Source: an uncultured Clostridia bacterium
GTDB lineage: Bacteria; Bacillota; Clostridia; UMGS1883
Assembly: GCA_934454525.1 (NCBI GenBank)
Contig: CAKSFM010000008.1
Location: 47,052 to 111,051, forward strand
DNA: 64,000 bases
Reading direction: 5' to 3'
Shown: piece after piece, positions 19,151-27,960 of the stretch
Numbering within the stretch: the first letter of the stretch is position 1
Layout: each line of letters begins with the position of its first letter
Notes under the pieces: generated by a model
Database searches by the model: none
The model's input: the letters and a program-made list of their open reading frames with translations, nothing else
Told to the model about the DNA's origin: nothing
Made by a program: the position numbers and the translations under genes

Positions 19151-19981
19151 ATGTCTGAAGATATAAGAGATGTAAGTGAACGCGCGCGCCGCGAAGAAGA
19201 TGTTGAACAGCTTGTTGAAAACAGATTTGTAAAGGATGAAGGTGAAGATATGCCGCAGAAAAGGTCACATAAAAAGAAAAGCAAAAAGGGACTCACATCG
19301 CTGATTCTGCTGCTCAGCTTTGTGCTGATTTTCGCAGTGTTTTTTGTAGGGTCGTATGTGTATTTTACGGGCAGCCAGAAACCGGATAAAATTGCCGATG
19401 CTTCAAGCAATGCGGCAGATTCTGCCGATAAAGCGGAAAGCGATAAAACGGCAGAGGTTTCCGATGAAAAGGTTAACGTTCCCGATACCGGTTACATAGA
19501 CAAAACCGCTGATGAAAAGCCGGACGCGGAAACAAAATCCGAAGTGAAGAATGACACAAAAACCACCGCTCCATCGGCAAGCTCGCAGCAGCCGGCAGCT
19601 AAAAGCAGCACCGGTCAGCGGAAGACAACAACCTCGCAAAGCAACAAGGTTGCGGCAAGAAGAGCCGGGCAAAGTTCGCAGTCAACATCTTCATCGCAAA
19701 AACCGGGCACAAGCAGCAGCACAACGCAGTCACCGTCATCCGGAACGGGCAGTTCTTCAAATTCCGGCAGCCACGAAACAAACGGCTCCGGCAGCAGCAC
19801 CGCAGCTTCGGGCGGCACACATTCAGGTTCAAGCGGCAGCACATCATCCGTTCAGCAGCCATCGCAGACGGGCGGAAGCCACTCCGGCAGCACCTCTCAG
19901 GGCAGCCAGCCGTCACAGAGCGGTTCGCAGAATAAAGTAATAGAAAAGCATGAGGATTCCGCAGCAATTATCCTCGATTGA
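19151..19981 (+). CDS. Membrane-anchored protein with Ser/Thr/Gly-rich exported tail
   Basis: A 276-residue protein whose function I do not recognise. The N-terminus is charged and cytoplasmic (1-50, ending in KKKSKKG), followed by one membrane helix at about 51-75. The remaining 200 residues are low-complexity: first acidic and Lys-rich (about 80-130), then a long Ser, Thr, Gly and Gln tract to residue 260, and a short charged end. This resembles wall-spanning linkers of Gram-positive envelope proteins, but no catalytic or binding domain follows. It follows addA by 60 bases and ends before a strong hairpin. Confidence 0.7.
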   Translation: MSEDIRDVSERARREEDVEQLVENRFVKDEGEDMPQKRSHKKKSKKGLTSLILLLSFVLIFAVFFVGSYVYFTGSQKPDKIADASSNAADSADKAESDKTAEVSDEKVNVPDTGYIDKTADEKPDAETKSEVKNDTKTTAPSASSQQPAAKSSTGQRKTTTSQSNKVAARRAGQSSQSTSSSQKPGTSSSTTQSPSSGTGSSSNSGSHETNGSGSSTAASGGTHSGSSGSTSSVQQPSQTGGSHSGSTSQGSQPSQSGSQNKVIEKHEDSAAIILD

Positions 19982-20000
19982 TTAGGGATTTCTGAAAAGA

Positions 20001-20107
20001 GGACGTTAAAAAACTCCGGAACGCAAGAAAAGGTAAAATGCTCGTTAATAGTTTGTCTATTAACGAGCATTTTAACGCATTATTGCAACGAATTTGCCTT
20101 TTTAAAC
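20001..20107 (+). repeat. Dispersed intergenic repeat, copy 1, interrupted by a 49-base hairpin
   Basis: 20001-20025 matches 51135-51155 almost exactly (GTTAAAAAACTCCGGAACGC core), and 20075-20107 matches the next bases of that copy (GCATTATTGCAAC, TTTGCCTTTTT). In copy 1 the two halves are split by 49 bases holding a 16-bp hairpin, with ACGCA present on both sides of the split. Confidence 0.8.
20035..20073. terminator. Strong hairpin, probable bidirectional terminator
   Basis: A perfect 16-bp stem (AAAATGCTCGTTAATA and its complement) with a 7-base loop lies between the convergent genes ending at 19981 (+) and 20120 (-). It is bordered by A and T tracts, so it can end transcripts from both sides. 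Confidence 0.8.
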
Positions 20108-20119
20108 AGCACCTTTTTT

Positions 20120-21064
20120 CTACAATGTGATGAGAGTTCCGCTCTCGCCGCGAATGGCGAGCGGCGCTTTTTCAAGCGATGCAATAACGGCGCGTCTGCC
20201 TTTTTTGCCCTTGGCAAAAGCAATTGCCGCTTTAACCTTCGGAAGCATACTGCCGGGGGCAAACTGCCCCTCCTCACAATATTTTTCAGCCTGTTCAACC
20301 GTCATTTCCTCTATTTCGCGGCATGTCGGCTTGCCAAAATCAATGCAGACTCTGTCAACTGCCGTCAGTATGAACAGATATTGTGCGTCAACTGCTTCCG
20401 CAAGGCAGGCGCTTGCAAAATCCTTGTCAATAACGGCAGGCACACCCTCGTAAATTCCGTCGCCGCGCTTTATAACGGGGATTCCGCCTCCGCCGCATGC
20501 AATAACGATAAATTCATTATCCAAAAGATTCAAAATCGAAGCCTTTTCCACAATATCGACAGGCTTGGGCGATGCAACAACGCGGCGGTAGCCGCGCCCG
20601 GAATCCTCAATGAAACGAATATCGCCGTTTGCGGCGGTGATTTTATCCGCTTCTTCACGAGTGTAAAAGCCGCCTATCGGCTTTGTCGGATTAAGAAACG
20701 CCGGATCGTTTTCCGAAACCTCAAGCTGCGTCACCATTGAAGCAACGTGCCAGGGCATACCCTCCCGCCTAAGCTCCTTTAATATCCCCTGCTGCAGGTG
20801 GTAGCCTATATAACCCTGACTCATTGCGCTGCATTCCGGCAGCGGCATGGACGGGATTTTTTCATTTTTGCGGCTTGATTCGTCAAACGCAAGATTGATC
20901 ATGCCCACCTGCGGTCCGTTGCCGTGCGTTACGACTATTTCATACCCCTGCGCAATAAGCTGCACCAGCGAAGGTGCGGCAGCGTCAATCTTTTCGCGCT
21001 GTTCTCCGGGAGTATTCCCAAGTGCATTTCCGCCAAGCGCTATAACAATTCTCGGAGATGTCAT
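20120..21064 (-). CDS. arcC: Carbamate kinase
   Basis: A 314-residue carbamate kinase that makes ATP from carbamoyl phosphate and ADP, releasing NH3 and CO2. Family motifs are VIALGGNALGN at the N-terminus, THGNGPQVGMI at about 44-54, CGGGGIPV near 199-206 and the C-terminal GSMLPKVKAAI. It is the last gene of the agmatine deiminase operon (aguC position) and supplies the energy-yielding step. It starts 11 bases after aguA. Confidence 0.97.
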   Translation of the reverse strand: MTSPRIVIALGGNALGNTPGEQREKIDAAAPSLVQLIAQGYEIVVTHGNGPQVGMINLAFDESSRKNEKIPSMPLPECSAMSQGYIGYHLQQGILKELRREGMPWHVASMVTQLEVSENDPAFLNPTKPIGGFYTREEADKITAANGDIRFIEDSGRGYRRVVASPKPVDIVEKASILNLLDNEFIVIACGGGGIPVIKRGDGIYEGVPAVIDKDFASACLAEAVDAQYLFILTAVDRVCIDFGKPTCREIEEMTVEQAEKYCEEGQFAPGSMLPKVKAAIAFAKGKKGRRAVIASLEKAPLAIRGESGTLITL

Positions 21065-21075
21065 GCTTGCCCTCC

Positions 21076-22176
21076 TTATTTACAGCAGGCTTTGGGAACC
21101 TGCTGCGTTATGCAGTGAATATTTCCGCCGCCGAGAAGAATCTCGCGCGCATATATCCCGACAACCTCACGGTCGGGAAAAGCTTTTTTCAGCGTTTCTT
21201 CTGCGCGGTCATCGTTCGGGTCACCGAATTTCGGGAATATAACGCCGCCGTTTACCATATAAAAGTTTGCGTATGACGCGGCAAGGCGGTCACCCTCCGT
21301 CCGCGGAAGCGTCCCCTCAACAGCGTCAACGCCCTCGCTTTCTTCAGCAGTAATCAGCACGGGTTTCGGAAGATAAAGCTTCGTCACCTCGATTTTGCGC
21401 CCCTTGGCATCGGTTTCGTTTTCAAGAATACGCAGATTCTCCGAACTGATTGCATACTGAGGATCATTTTCATCATCAGTCCATGCAAGCAGCGCTTTTC
21501 CTGGTGCGGTGAATGTGAAAATATTATCAACATGACCGTTTGTTTCGTCAAGATAAATGCCGTTTTTCAGCCATATGATTTTTTCAAGGTTGAGATATTC
21601 CTTAAGAGTGTCCTCAATTTCTTTTTTCGTCATAGAGCTGTTGCGCCCGTCACTGAGCAGACACTCCTCGGTTGTTACAAGCGTTCCCTCGCCGTCAACA
21701 TGAATTGAGCCGCCCTCAAGAATAAAATCATGCGCCTTATAGCGAACCTTTCTTTCAATTTCACACATCTTCTGCGCAACCGCGTCATCAAGATCCCACG
21801 GGAAATACAATCCGTCCGTCAGACCGCCCCATGCATTGAAATCCCAGTCAACGCCGCGCACCTCACAGCCGTTTGTGACAAATGTTGCGCCGCAGTCACG
21901 CACCCATGAGTCATTGTTTGATGTTTCAAGCACACGAATATCGTCATTGAGCATATGGCGCGCATTTGCATACTGATCATGATTTACAAGCACGGTGACA
22001 GGCTCAAACCTTGATATTGCCGCCGCAACCTCAGCAAAGGTTTTCTGCGCCGGCTTGCCGCCGAGCCGCCAGTTATCCGGGCGCTGCGGCCATATTATAT
22101 AGGTTCCGTCATGCGGCTCAAACTCTCCGGGCATACGGAAACCGTCCTTTTTAGGTGTTGAATCACAGGTTTTCAT
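21076..22176 (-). CDS. aguA: Agmatine deiminase
   Basis: A 366-residue guanidino-group-modifying enzyme that hydrolyses agmatine to N-carbamoylputrescine and ammonia. The family opening RMPGEFEPHDGTYIIWPQRP and WVRDCGATFV are present, as is EGGSIHVDGEGT with its conserved acidic and His residues. The catalytic cysteine is Cys355 in LLGGGNIHCITQQ, close to the position of the known Enterococcus enzyme. It lies between the antiporter gene and carbamate kinase. Confidence 0.97.
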   Translation of the reverse strand: MKTCDSTPKKDGFRMPGEFEPHDGTYIIWPQRPDNWRLGGKPAQKTFAEVAAAISRFEPVTVLVNHDQYANARHMLNDDIRVLETSNNDSWVRDCGATFVTNGCEVRGVDWDFNAWGGLTDGLYFPWDLDDAVAQKMCEIERKVRYKAHDFILEGGSIHVDGEGTLVTTEECLLSDGRNSSMTKKEIEDTLKEYLNLEKIIWLKNGIYLDETNGHVDNIFTFTAPGKALLAWTDDENDPQYAISSENLRILENETDAKGRKIEVTKLYLPKPVLITAEESEGVDAVEGTLPRTEGDRLAASYANFYMVNGGVIFPKFGDPNDDRAEETLKKAFPDREVVGIYAREILLGGGNIHCITQQVPKACCK

Positions 22177-22199
22177 ATAAATTCCTTCTTTCTTGCTTA

Positions 22200-23549
22200 T
22201 TATTTGCGAACCGCCTTTGCGGCTATCACTTCGCCGATTGCAATGGCAACAATTGTGCCGACAATCAGCGGAAGTTTTGACGAAAACTCCGTTTTATCAA
22301 GCGGAACAACGCTGAAAATAACGGAAAGCACCAAAAGTGTCATCGGGAAGTAAGTCATCAGCTTCAGCTTTCCCTCTCCGCCGTTTATTTTAAACGGGCG
22401 CTTTGCCTTAGGGTCAGTGCGGCGCAGCTTCAAAAATGCCGGGAACATCAGAATATACGACATCAGAAGCGTGACCATATTCAGTGCGAAAAAGCTCCAG
22501 AACACGTCCTCGCTCGGGATAATCGGCGCGGCAAGCACAATCAGCGAGGCTATTATCCCGTTTATGATATTTGCACCGATCGGCATATCGTTTTTATCGG
22601 TTTTTCCCAGCGCCGACGGAAGCGCACCCTGCTGCGCGGCATAGCAGGCAACATAATTAACTCCGAGCGACCATGAAATCAGGTTGGCTGCCAGCGTGTA
22701 TAAAAACATCAGTCCGAACAGCGTTATCAGAAATCCGCCTGTTTTTCCGGTCAGAAGCATAAACGAGTCAATAAGTCCGCTGCTCGCCGTCAGCTCCTCA
22801 GCCGGAACGGCAACGCTTATACCGAATGCTGCCAGAATATAAAATGCGGCGATGAAAATTCCGCCGAGAATAATCGCACGCGGAATTTCTTTCCCGGGAT
22901 TCTGCATTTCGGAAGCAAAGGTTGTTACAACCTCAAATCCGAGAAAGTTAAATATAATTACCGAAATATTTGAAAGGCTGTGAATGTTCAGACCCGGAAC
23001 AAAGGTTGACGGCGAAAAATCGTTTGCCGCTCCGCGTGTTATACTTGCATATATTCCTAAGATACCGATTGCAAGCATTAAAACGGCTTTGAAAATCGCC
23101 GCAATGTTCAGAATCCATTTACTGTCACTGATTTTAAAACAGCTAACCGTGACAACCGCCCAGATAAATATGAGCTGCCATACGATTGATGAAAACGTTC
23201 CGAGCTGCAGTTTGAAAACGCTTCCGGTAACATCGGTGAAAAGAACGGCAAGCGAGCCCATCCATAACGGAAAATTGATATAGTAGTACCATGCCGCACG
23301 GGAACCCCATTTTGCGCCGAAAGCTCGTTTTATCCAGTCGAAAATACCGCCCTCATCCTCGTACGCTGTACCAAGCTCCGCCGAAATCATGGCATACGGA
23401 AGAAAAAATCCTATAAGCAGGAATATCCACCAGAAAAACTGTGAATTGCCGATTGCCGCCGCAGGCGCAGCTGATTCAACAACAAGCACAATGCAAACTG
23501 CAGCCAGAACAGCGTCGAACAAACGAAACTTTTTTGTTTTATTTTCCAT
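22200..23549 (-). CDS. aguD: APC-family amino acid permease, probable agmatine/putrescine antiporter
   Basis: A 449-residue permease with about twelve helices. The APC fold is shown by the broken first helix region (VCIVLVVESAAPAAAIGNSQ) and IIFNFLGFEVVTTFASEMQNPGKEIPRA. Its position in the aguB-aguD-aguA-aguC order implies exchange of external agmatine for putrescine; the sequence alone shows only the APC family. The start is the ATG at 23549, six bases after GGAG; the ATG at 23561 overlaps that site. Confidence 0.88.
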   Translation of the reverse strand: MENKTKKFRLFDAVLAAVCIVLVVESAAPAAAIGNSQFFWWIFLLIGFFLPYAMISAELGTAYEDEGGIFDWIKRAFGAKWGSRAAWYYYINFPLWMGSLAVLFTDVTGSVFKLQLGTFSSIVWQLIFIWAVVTVSCFKISDSKWILNIAAIFKAVLMLAIGILGIYASITRGAANDFSPSTFVPGLNIHSLSNISVIIFNFLGFEVVTTFASEMQNPGKEIPRAIILGGIFIAAFYILAAFGISVAVPAEELTASSGLIDSFMLLTGKTGGFLITLFGLMFLYTLAANLISWSLGVNYVACYAAQQGALPSALGKTDKNDMPIGANIINGIIASLIVLAAPIIPSEDVFWSFFALNMVTLLMSYILMFPAFLKLRRTDPKAKRPFKINGGEGKLKLMTYFPMTLLVLSVIFSVVPLDKTEFSSKLPLIVGTIVAIAIGEVIAAKAVRK

Positions 23550-23578
23550 AATAATCTCCATTCCGCCGCCCTGTGCCG

Positions 23579-23639
23579 GCGCAAATAGTAATGAAAATCT
23601 CTTATCGGCAGGGCAAGGAATGATAAGAGATTATTGCGC
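23579..23639 (-). promoter_or_regulatory. Intercistronic hairpin between aguB and aguD
   Basis: Arms AATCTCTTATC and GATAAGAGATT (23596-23632) pair fully, and outer GCGCAA/TTGCGC bases extend the stem. It lies about 30 bases upstream of aguD. It could protect or process the transcript, or tune aguD expression; no known riboswitch fold was recognised. Confidence 0.5.
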
Positions 23640-23702
23640 CCATGTGCGTTTCCGAGTAAAGCGAGGAAAATTTCGCACGGGCATTCAAATCCTGTCGGAG
23701 GC

Positions 23703-23727
23703 TAACGTGAAAGATCCTTTCACGTTA
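23703..23727 (-). promoter_or_regulatory. 11-bp palindrome just after the aguB stop
   Basis: TAACGTGAAAG pairs perfectly with CTTTCACGTTA around a 3-base loop, beginning 3 bases beyond the aguB stop codon. It has no U-run, so it is more likely a partial terminator, an mRNA stabiliser or a protein-binding palindrome than a full terminator. Confidence 0.5.
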
Positions 23728-23730
23728 CCT

Positions 23731-24747
23731 TCATCTGCTTCTTAATATTTTATTGAGCGCATCGTCAACTCCTGCTTTTGCCGCACTCATGACAAATTCA
23801 TTCGGGAGAGAATCCGCAAGAAGATAAACAAGGATTCCGCGCATTGCCGTCAGTCTGTTTTCCGCTTCATCAAAAGCGATTGAGTAAGGCGCGTCAAGCA
23901 CTTCGTCCACAACCTCCTCGCCGCGGCTTGCCGGCAGGCAGTGCAGAAATTTAACATGCGGCGCTGCTTTCTTTACCATCTGAGGTGTAACCTGATATTT
24001 CGGCATGAAAATTGCAAGCCGTTCCTCCTTGGAAAGCTCAGCATTATAAAGTCCATACCAAACATCGGTATAAATAAAGTCCGCATCACGGAGAGCCTCG
24101 TCCTCGTTGTCGGTCACAGTGCACGATCCTCCCGAAACCGCAGCGTTTTCCTTTCCGATGCTCTGCATTTTATCGCTGAGCTGATGCCCCTCCGGTCCGA
24201 AATGAACGAAGTTCATTCCAAGCTTTGTTGTCATCATCATGGTTGATGCGCAAACCTGTGTTGCATCACCGACGAAAACGATTTTGCAGTCTTCGATTTT
24301 CTTTCCCTCGGGAAGATGCTCAAACATGGTGATTGCGTCGCCGATTTCCTGTGTGGGATGATTATAGTCGCTCATTCCGTTGATAACGGGAATATCTGCG
24401 CAGCGTGCAAGCTTGGTAATTGTTTCATGCGCGTCAACACGTGCCATGATAATATCCACTAACCGCGAAAGCACACGCGCAGTGTCCTCCATGGTTTCGT
24501 GTCCGCCGAGCTGAATCTGCCCGGGCGCAAGATACTGCGCATGACCTCCGAGCTGCTGCATTGCCGTTTCAAACGAAACACGTGTACGCGTTGAGCTTTG
24601 CTGAAAAATCATTCCGAGCGTTTTGTTTTTCAGCAGCTGCGGATAATATCCGTTTTTAATCGCCTTTTTAATCGCAAGGCTGATGTTTATGATGTGCATT
24701 ATTTCTTCCTTGGTAAACTCCTGTGTATCAACAAGATTTTTGCACAT
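23731..24747 (-). CDS. aguB: Putrescine carbamoyltransferase
   Basis: A 338-residue transcarbamylase that phosphorolyses N-carbamoylputrescine to putrescine and carbamoyl phosphate. The carbamoyl phosphate site is SSTRTRVSFE (about 51-60), with HPTQE and HCLPASRGEE following. The segment YTDVWYGLYNAELS replaces the SMG loop of ornithine transcarbamylases and matches known putrescine enzymes, as does GQIQLGGHET. The start is taken as the ATG at 24747 because the ATG at 24759 is only a few bases from AAAGG; this choice is moderate. First gene of the agu operon; no regulator gene adjoins it. Confidence 0.93.
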   Translation of the reverse strand: MCKNLVDTQEFTKEEIMHIINISLAIKKAIKNGYYPQLLKNKTLGMIFQQSSTRTRVSFETAMQQLGGHAQYLAPGQIQLGGHETMEDTARVLSRLVDIIMARVDAHETITKLARCADIPVINGMSDYNHPTQEIGDAITMFEHLPEGKKIEDCKIVFVGDATQVCASTMMMTTKLGMNFVHFGPEGHQLSDKMQSIGKENAAVSGGSCTVTDNEDEALRDADFIYTDVWYGLYNAELSKEERLAIFMPKYQVTPQMVKKAAPHVKFLHCLPASRGEEVVDEVLDAPYSIAFDEAENRLTAMRGILVYLLADSLPNEFVMSAAKAGVDDALNKILRSR

Positions 24748-24921
24748 AAGAAAATCCATCCTTTCAATCGGGTATAATGCCCTTTTTTCGGTAATATTAT
24801 GACCGCATTTGTTTTTTTTATTCGTATGTACGCGTCTGTAATTAACATATTTTTATAATAAACCGTAATATTTACATTTGACATGAATTTGGCGCATACA
24901 GATTTACCGCCTGAAAATAGT

Positions 24922-24958
24922 AAAGAAGCAGCCGCGCAAAATGCGCGGCTGCTTCTTT
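24922..24958 (-). terminator. Terminator of the wal cluster
   Basis: A perfect 17-bp stem (AAAGAAGCAGCCGCGCA and complement, 3-base loop) begins directly after the yycI stop codon. The minus-strand transcript continues with a short mixed A/T tract. It separates walRK-yycHI from the agu operon. Confidence 0.85.
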
Positions 24959-24960
24959 GA

Positions 24961-25716
24961 TTATTCGCATATGATTGTCGTTTTCTTTCCGCCGACCGTT
25001 ACAATCCATGACGGGCGGAAAACATATTTATCGCTGTGAAAGGAATCGAGTGCATAGGCAAGCTCAATTTTCTGCACAGGACCTTTCTTTTTTATTTTTT
25101 GCGGCAAAGATGACACTGTTTCCATAAATGACACACGTTTTTTTACGGATGAGGGGGAAACCTGCGCCCATGCCGCATCGGCACCGCACAGAATTCCGTC
25201 AGAGTCAATGCCTGCCTTTATATACATTTTATCAAGAATCAATCCTTTATAATAAAGAACGAACTGCTTTTTCTTACTGTCATAAACTGCGCCGTGCATA
25301 TTAATTCCGGCTTTTTCGAGTGCACGGCGGATTTTCCACGGACTTGCAGACTGCTCCGTCCTATCCGATTCGAATGCAAATGAGCTGCCGCTGACGGTCA
25401 GCCTTGCGCTGTCCGATTCGGCAATAAGTGAATATCCCTCCGTTCTGAATGGCAGCTGCCGCCCGAAAAAAGCATCCGAAAGCTCACTCGCCGTGTAAAA
25501 ATCGGCGTTAAGCACCGGGGTGTTTCTGTACATATTCGGAATCAGGTTCGGATCGCACGGAAATCCCCCGGTTTCAAGCACTGAAGCCGCCGCATTGATA
25601 ACATCATCATGAATATAGTTTTCGCGGTAGGTAATGAATGAAAAAACAATCAGCAAAAACACATTGATTCCGATAAGGAAAAATATCATTATGCTTTTAA
25701 GCTTTGACCAGTTCAT
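24961..25716 (-). CDS. yycI: YycI-like regulatory protein
   Basis: A 251-residue bitopic protein. The N-terminus MNWSKLKSIMIFFLIGINVFLL is the typical YycI/WalI start with a membrane helix at about 8-28, followed by an extracellular domain of about 220 residues. In Bacillus, YycI and YycH form a membrane complex that controls the WalK sensor kinase. Its start overlaps yycH by four bases, so the two are co-translated. Sequence conservation outside the N-terminus is low, as usual for the family. Confidence 0.85.
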   Translation of the reverse strand: MNWSKLKSIMIFFLIGINVFLLIVFSFITYRENYIHDDVINAAASVLETGGFPCDPNLIPNMYRNTPVLNADFYTASELSDAFFGRQLPFRTEGYSLIAESDSARLTVSGSSFAFESDRTEQSASPWKIRRALEKAGINMHGAVYDSKKKQFVLYYKGLILDKMYIKAGIDSDGILCGADAAWAQVSPSSVKKRVSFMETVSSLPQKIKKKGPVQKIELAYALDSFHSDKYVFRPSWIVTVGGKKTTIICE

Positions 25717-27167
25717 CCGTTCACCGCCGTTCTCTGCACACCCTTGGGCGCATACTGATATATTTTATCGTCACGGTTGACCTTTGCCAGCCAGCATGCG
25801 GAAAGCTCCTCGCTCTGCCCTTCATCAATGTATCCGATATATATATCCTCAATTATTATCTTGCCCTTTTCAGACGAAAGCTTGTTCACAAAGCCATCCA
25901 GTGCGTCAACAAATGTTCCGCGAACGGATTCTTTTTCACGCACACTGTAGTCGCGCATATACTGCCTGTATGAAATCAATCTGCCGTCCATAACCGTCAT
26001 TTCAATCGCGCATGACATTTTTTCATGCCCGTCAGCGGCAGGGAGGCGCACTTCAACGGGTCTTCCGTTGCAGTAATAGTCAAATCTGAATGTATAAGGG
26101 CGCGAGCTGTCGTAATCCGAAAGGTCGCTTGTAACCAAAACATTAAGAGAGTCGGCGCCTGTGCTTGCCCACACGCGCTCAGCAAAGTCAATTGCGCTGT
26201 TAAGAACGCTGTAATCCGAGGTGTTTTCATTTAAAACAATTCCGCGGTCATTGCTCACCGCCTTGTATTCAAAAAGCGAATCGGGATAAAACTTTGCCGA
26301 AGCAAAATTTTCAATATAATTAACCGCTCCGTTTTTGTCCAGGTAATCATTTGCGGAAACGGGGTTGAATGAAAACGCCTGAAGAATATGCTTGTCAACA
26401 TCATCTCCCGTCAGACTGTGCGATTCGATAATATCCGTTTCAGGGCGCGAATCCGAAAAAAGCACAAGCGGATTTAAAGTAACGTTGTCCGCGTCCAGCT
26501 CAAGTCCGGTGCTGAACGCCGGTTCGTAGTATCCGTCCGTTCCGGCATTTGCATATACCGACAAATCCTCTGCCGGCAGCTCATAGTCACCTGTGAGCAT
26601 ATATGCATATGCGTCGTTTTTATCGGAAAAGTCGCGCACAAGCACACATACGTTGTTTTTTTCATCGGACGGAAGAATTATGAAATCTTTCACATGCTCT
26701 GCGTCCTGCGGCGCTTTCGCCGAGCCGACGCCCATTATTTCACAGAGCAGCGGTATGGAGAAAGAAATCGGATATTCAACATAAACGCTGACAGATTCCA
26801 ATCCTTCCTCCCATGTTTCATACGGAATTTTGCGCGTTGCTGCAATATCACCCTTTAAAAGTCCGTTAATTATAGAACGGGTGCGCTGTTCAATAGGGGA
26901 ATACCCCACATCGGTGTTATAATATGCCATCCAGAGAGAGCCGTCGTTTATAAGAAATTTTCTCGGTTTCGAAAGATTCTCCTTCGGAATACTGTAGCTC
27001 CGCTCCTCGGGCAGAAGCTCTTTGATTACTGGTACCGAACGCAAGTACTGCACTGCAAGCTCGCCCACCGCCGAATAGCTGTGGACGAACCATATCTCGC
27101 CGACAAGAAACAGCATATTAAAAATCAGAAAAACAATTGCGGAGGATTTAATCCGTTCCTTAAGCAA
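25713..27167 (-). CDS. yycH: YycH-like regulatory protein
   Basis: A 484-residue protein with one N-terminal helix (about 8-28) and a large extracellular region, as in YycH/WalH. The start is a TTG at 27167 behind GAGGTGGGA. The gene order walR, walK, yycH, yycI matches the Bacillus-type cluster, except for the small secreted gene between walK and yycH. The role, by family, is negative or positive control of WalK at the division site. The residue-level motifs are weak and the call rests on architecture and context. Confidence 0.85.
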   Translation of the reverse strand: MLKERIKSSAIVFLIFNMLFLVGEIWFVHSYSAVGELAVQYLRSVPVIKELLPEERSYSIPKENLSKPRKFLINDGSLWMAYYNTDVGYSPIEQRTRSIINGLLKGDIAATRKIPYETWEEGLESVSVYVEYPISFSIPLLCEIMGVGSAKAPQDAEHVKDFIILPSDEKNNVCVLVRDFSDKNDAYAYMLTGDYELPAEDLSVYANAGTDGYYEPAFSTGLELDADNVTLNPLVLFSDSRPETDIIESHSLTGDDVDKHILQAFSFNPVSANDYLDKNGAVNYIENFASAKFYPDSLFEYKAVSNDRGIVLNENTSDYSVLNSAIDFAERVWASTGADSLNVLVTSDLSDYDSSRPYTFRFDYYCNGRPVEVRLPAADGHEKMSCAIEMTVMDGRLISYRQYMRDYSVREKESVRGTFVDALDGFVNKLSSEKGKIIIEDIYIGYIDEGQSEELSACWLAKVNRDDKIYQYAPKGVQRTAVNG

Positions 27168-27190
27168 AATCCCACCTCGCTGTCACAAAA

Positions 27191-27221
27191 AAACTGCGGT
27201 CGGAAATCTCGGCCGCAGTTT
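27191..27221 (-). terminator. Terminator between the secreted-protein gene and yycH
   Basis: The stem AAACTGCGGTCGG pairs with its partner (two G-U pairs) and is followed on the minus strand by seven U residues. It should cut most readthrough from walK and the secreted gene into yycHI. Confidence 0.85.
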
Positions 27222-27244
27222 TAAATTTATAAGCTCTTAAACGA

Positions 27245-27718
27245 TTAGCTCATCCAGCCGTTATAAAGCGACTGAATCCCGTTGGAAACATTATTCATAA
27301 TTTCCTGGCGCAAAACGTTGATATCAAAGTAAACCACCTGATAAGCGCCGCCTGCGTCCGCCCTGACGGCAAATTTGTTATGCCCCTCGGAAAGACTCAC
27401 CTGTTTGTAAAACACGCCCGCCTTGCCCACGGTTGTCTGCGCCATAGTTCCGTCTCCGTTTTTCACGGAAACATATGCCGAGCCGTTATAGCGGTAATAT
27501 GCAACCTTAACTCCGTTTTTGCCCGTACCCGTAATTCCGTACGTTGTTTTAAGCGTTGCAGAATTCTTAGACTCAGGCTTGCGGACAACGATCAGATCCC
27601 ATGCGTTTCCGCTGTCCCCGGCAGCAAATGACGCCGGGTTTGCCGCCATTGCGGCAGATGCATAAAAAACCACAAGCACAGCCGCAAAAAATGCGCCGAA
27701 TTTTTTTATCACTGACAT
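27245..27718 (-). CDS. Secreted protein of unknown function inside the wal cluster
   Basis: A 157-residue protein with a clear signal peptide (KKFGAFFAAVLVVFYASAAMA, cut predicted after AMA at about residue 24). The mature part is Gly-, Val- and Tyr-rich with alternating hydrophobic residues, suggesting a beta-sandwich such as an Ig-like fold, and ends in a short helix. I do not recognise the family. AAAGGAG lies 9 bases before the ATG. It sits between walK and yycH with its own terminator, so it may have independent expression. A role in sensing wall state by WalK is only a guess. Confidence 0.75.
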   Translation of the reverse strand: MSVIKKFGAFFAAVLVVFYASAAMAANPASFAAGDSGNAWDLIVVRKPESKNSATLKTTYGITGTGKNGVKVAYYRYNGSAYVSVKNGDGTMAQTTVGKAGVFYKQVSLSEGHNKFAVRADAGGAYQVVYFDINVLRQEIMNNVSNGIQSLYNGWMS

Positions 27719-27960
27719 ATGGCTGTACTCCTTTCATTAAACAAATTAATTAACCGAACTGCGGATTCAAAACAATGTATGTATATAATTTCATCTGATA
27801 CTATTATACAATACTATTGTTACAAAATCATTACATTCAGCTTAATGCTTTATTACTTTTACCCGGAAATAAAAGGAATGTATGACAATTCCCATGCAGC
27901 TTCGGCATCAAGCCGTTTTGCCGCACTGCACCGACCCCCGGATATGACGAAGATAATGCT

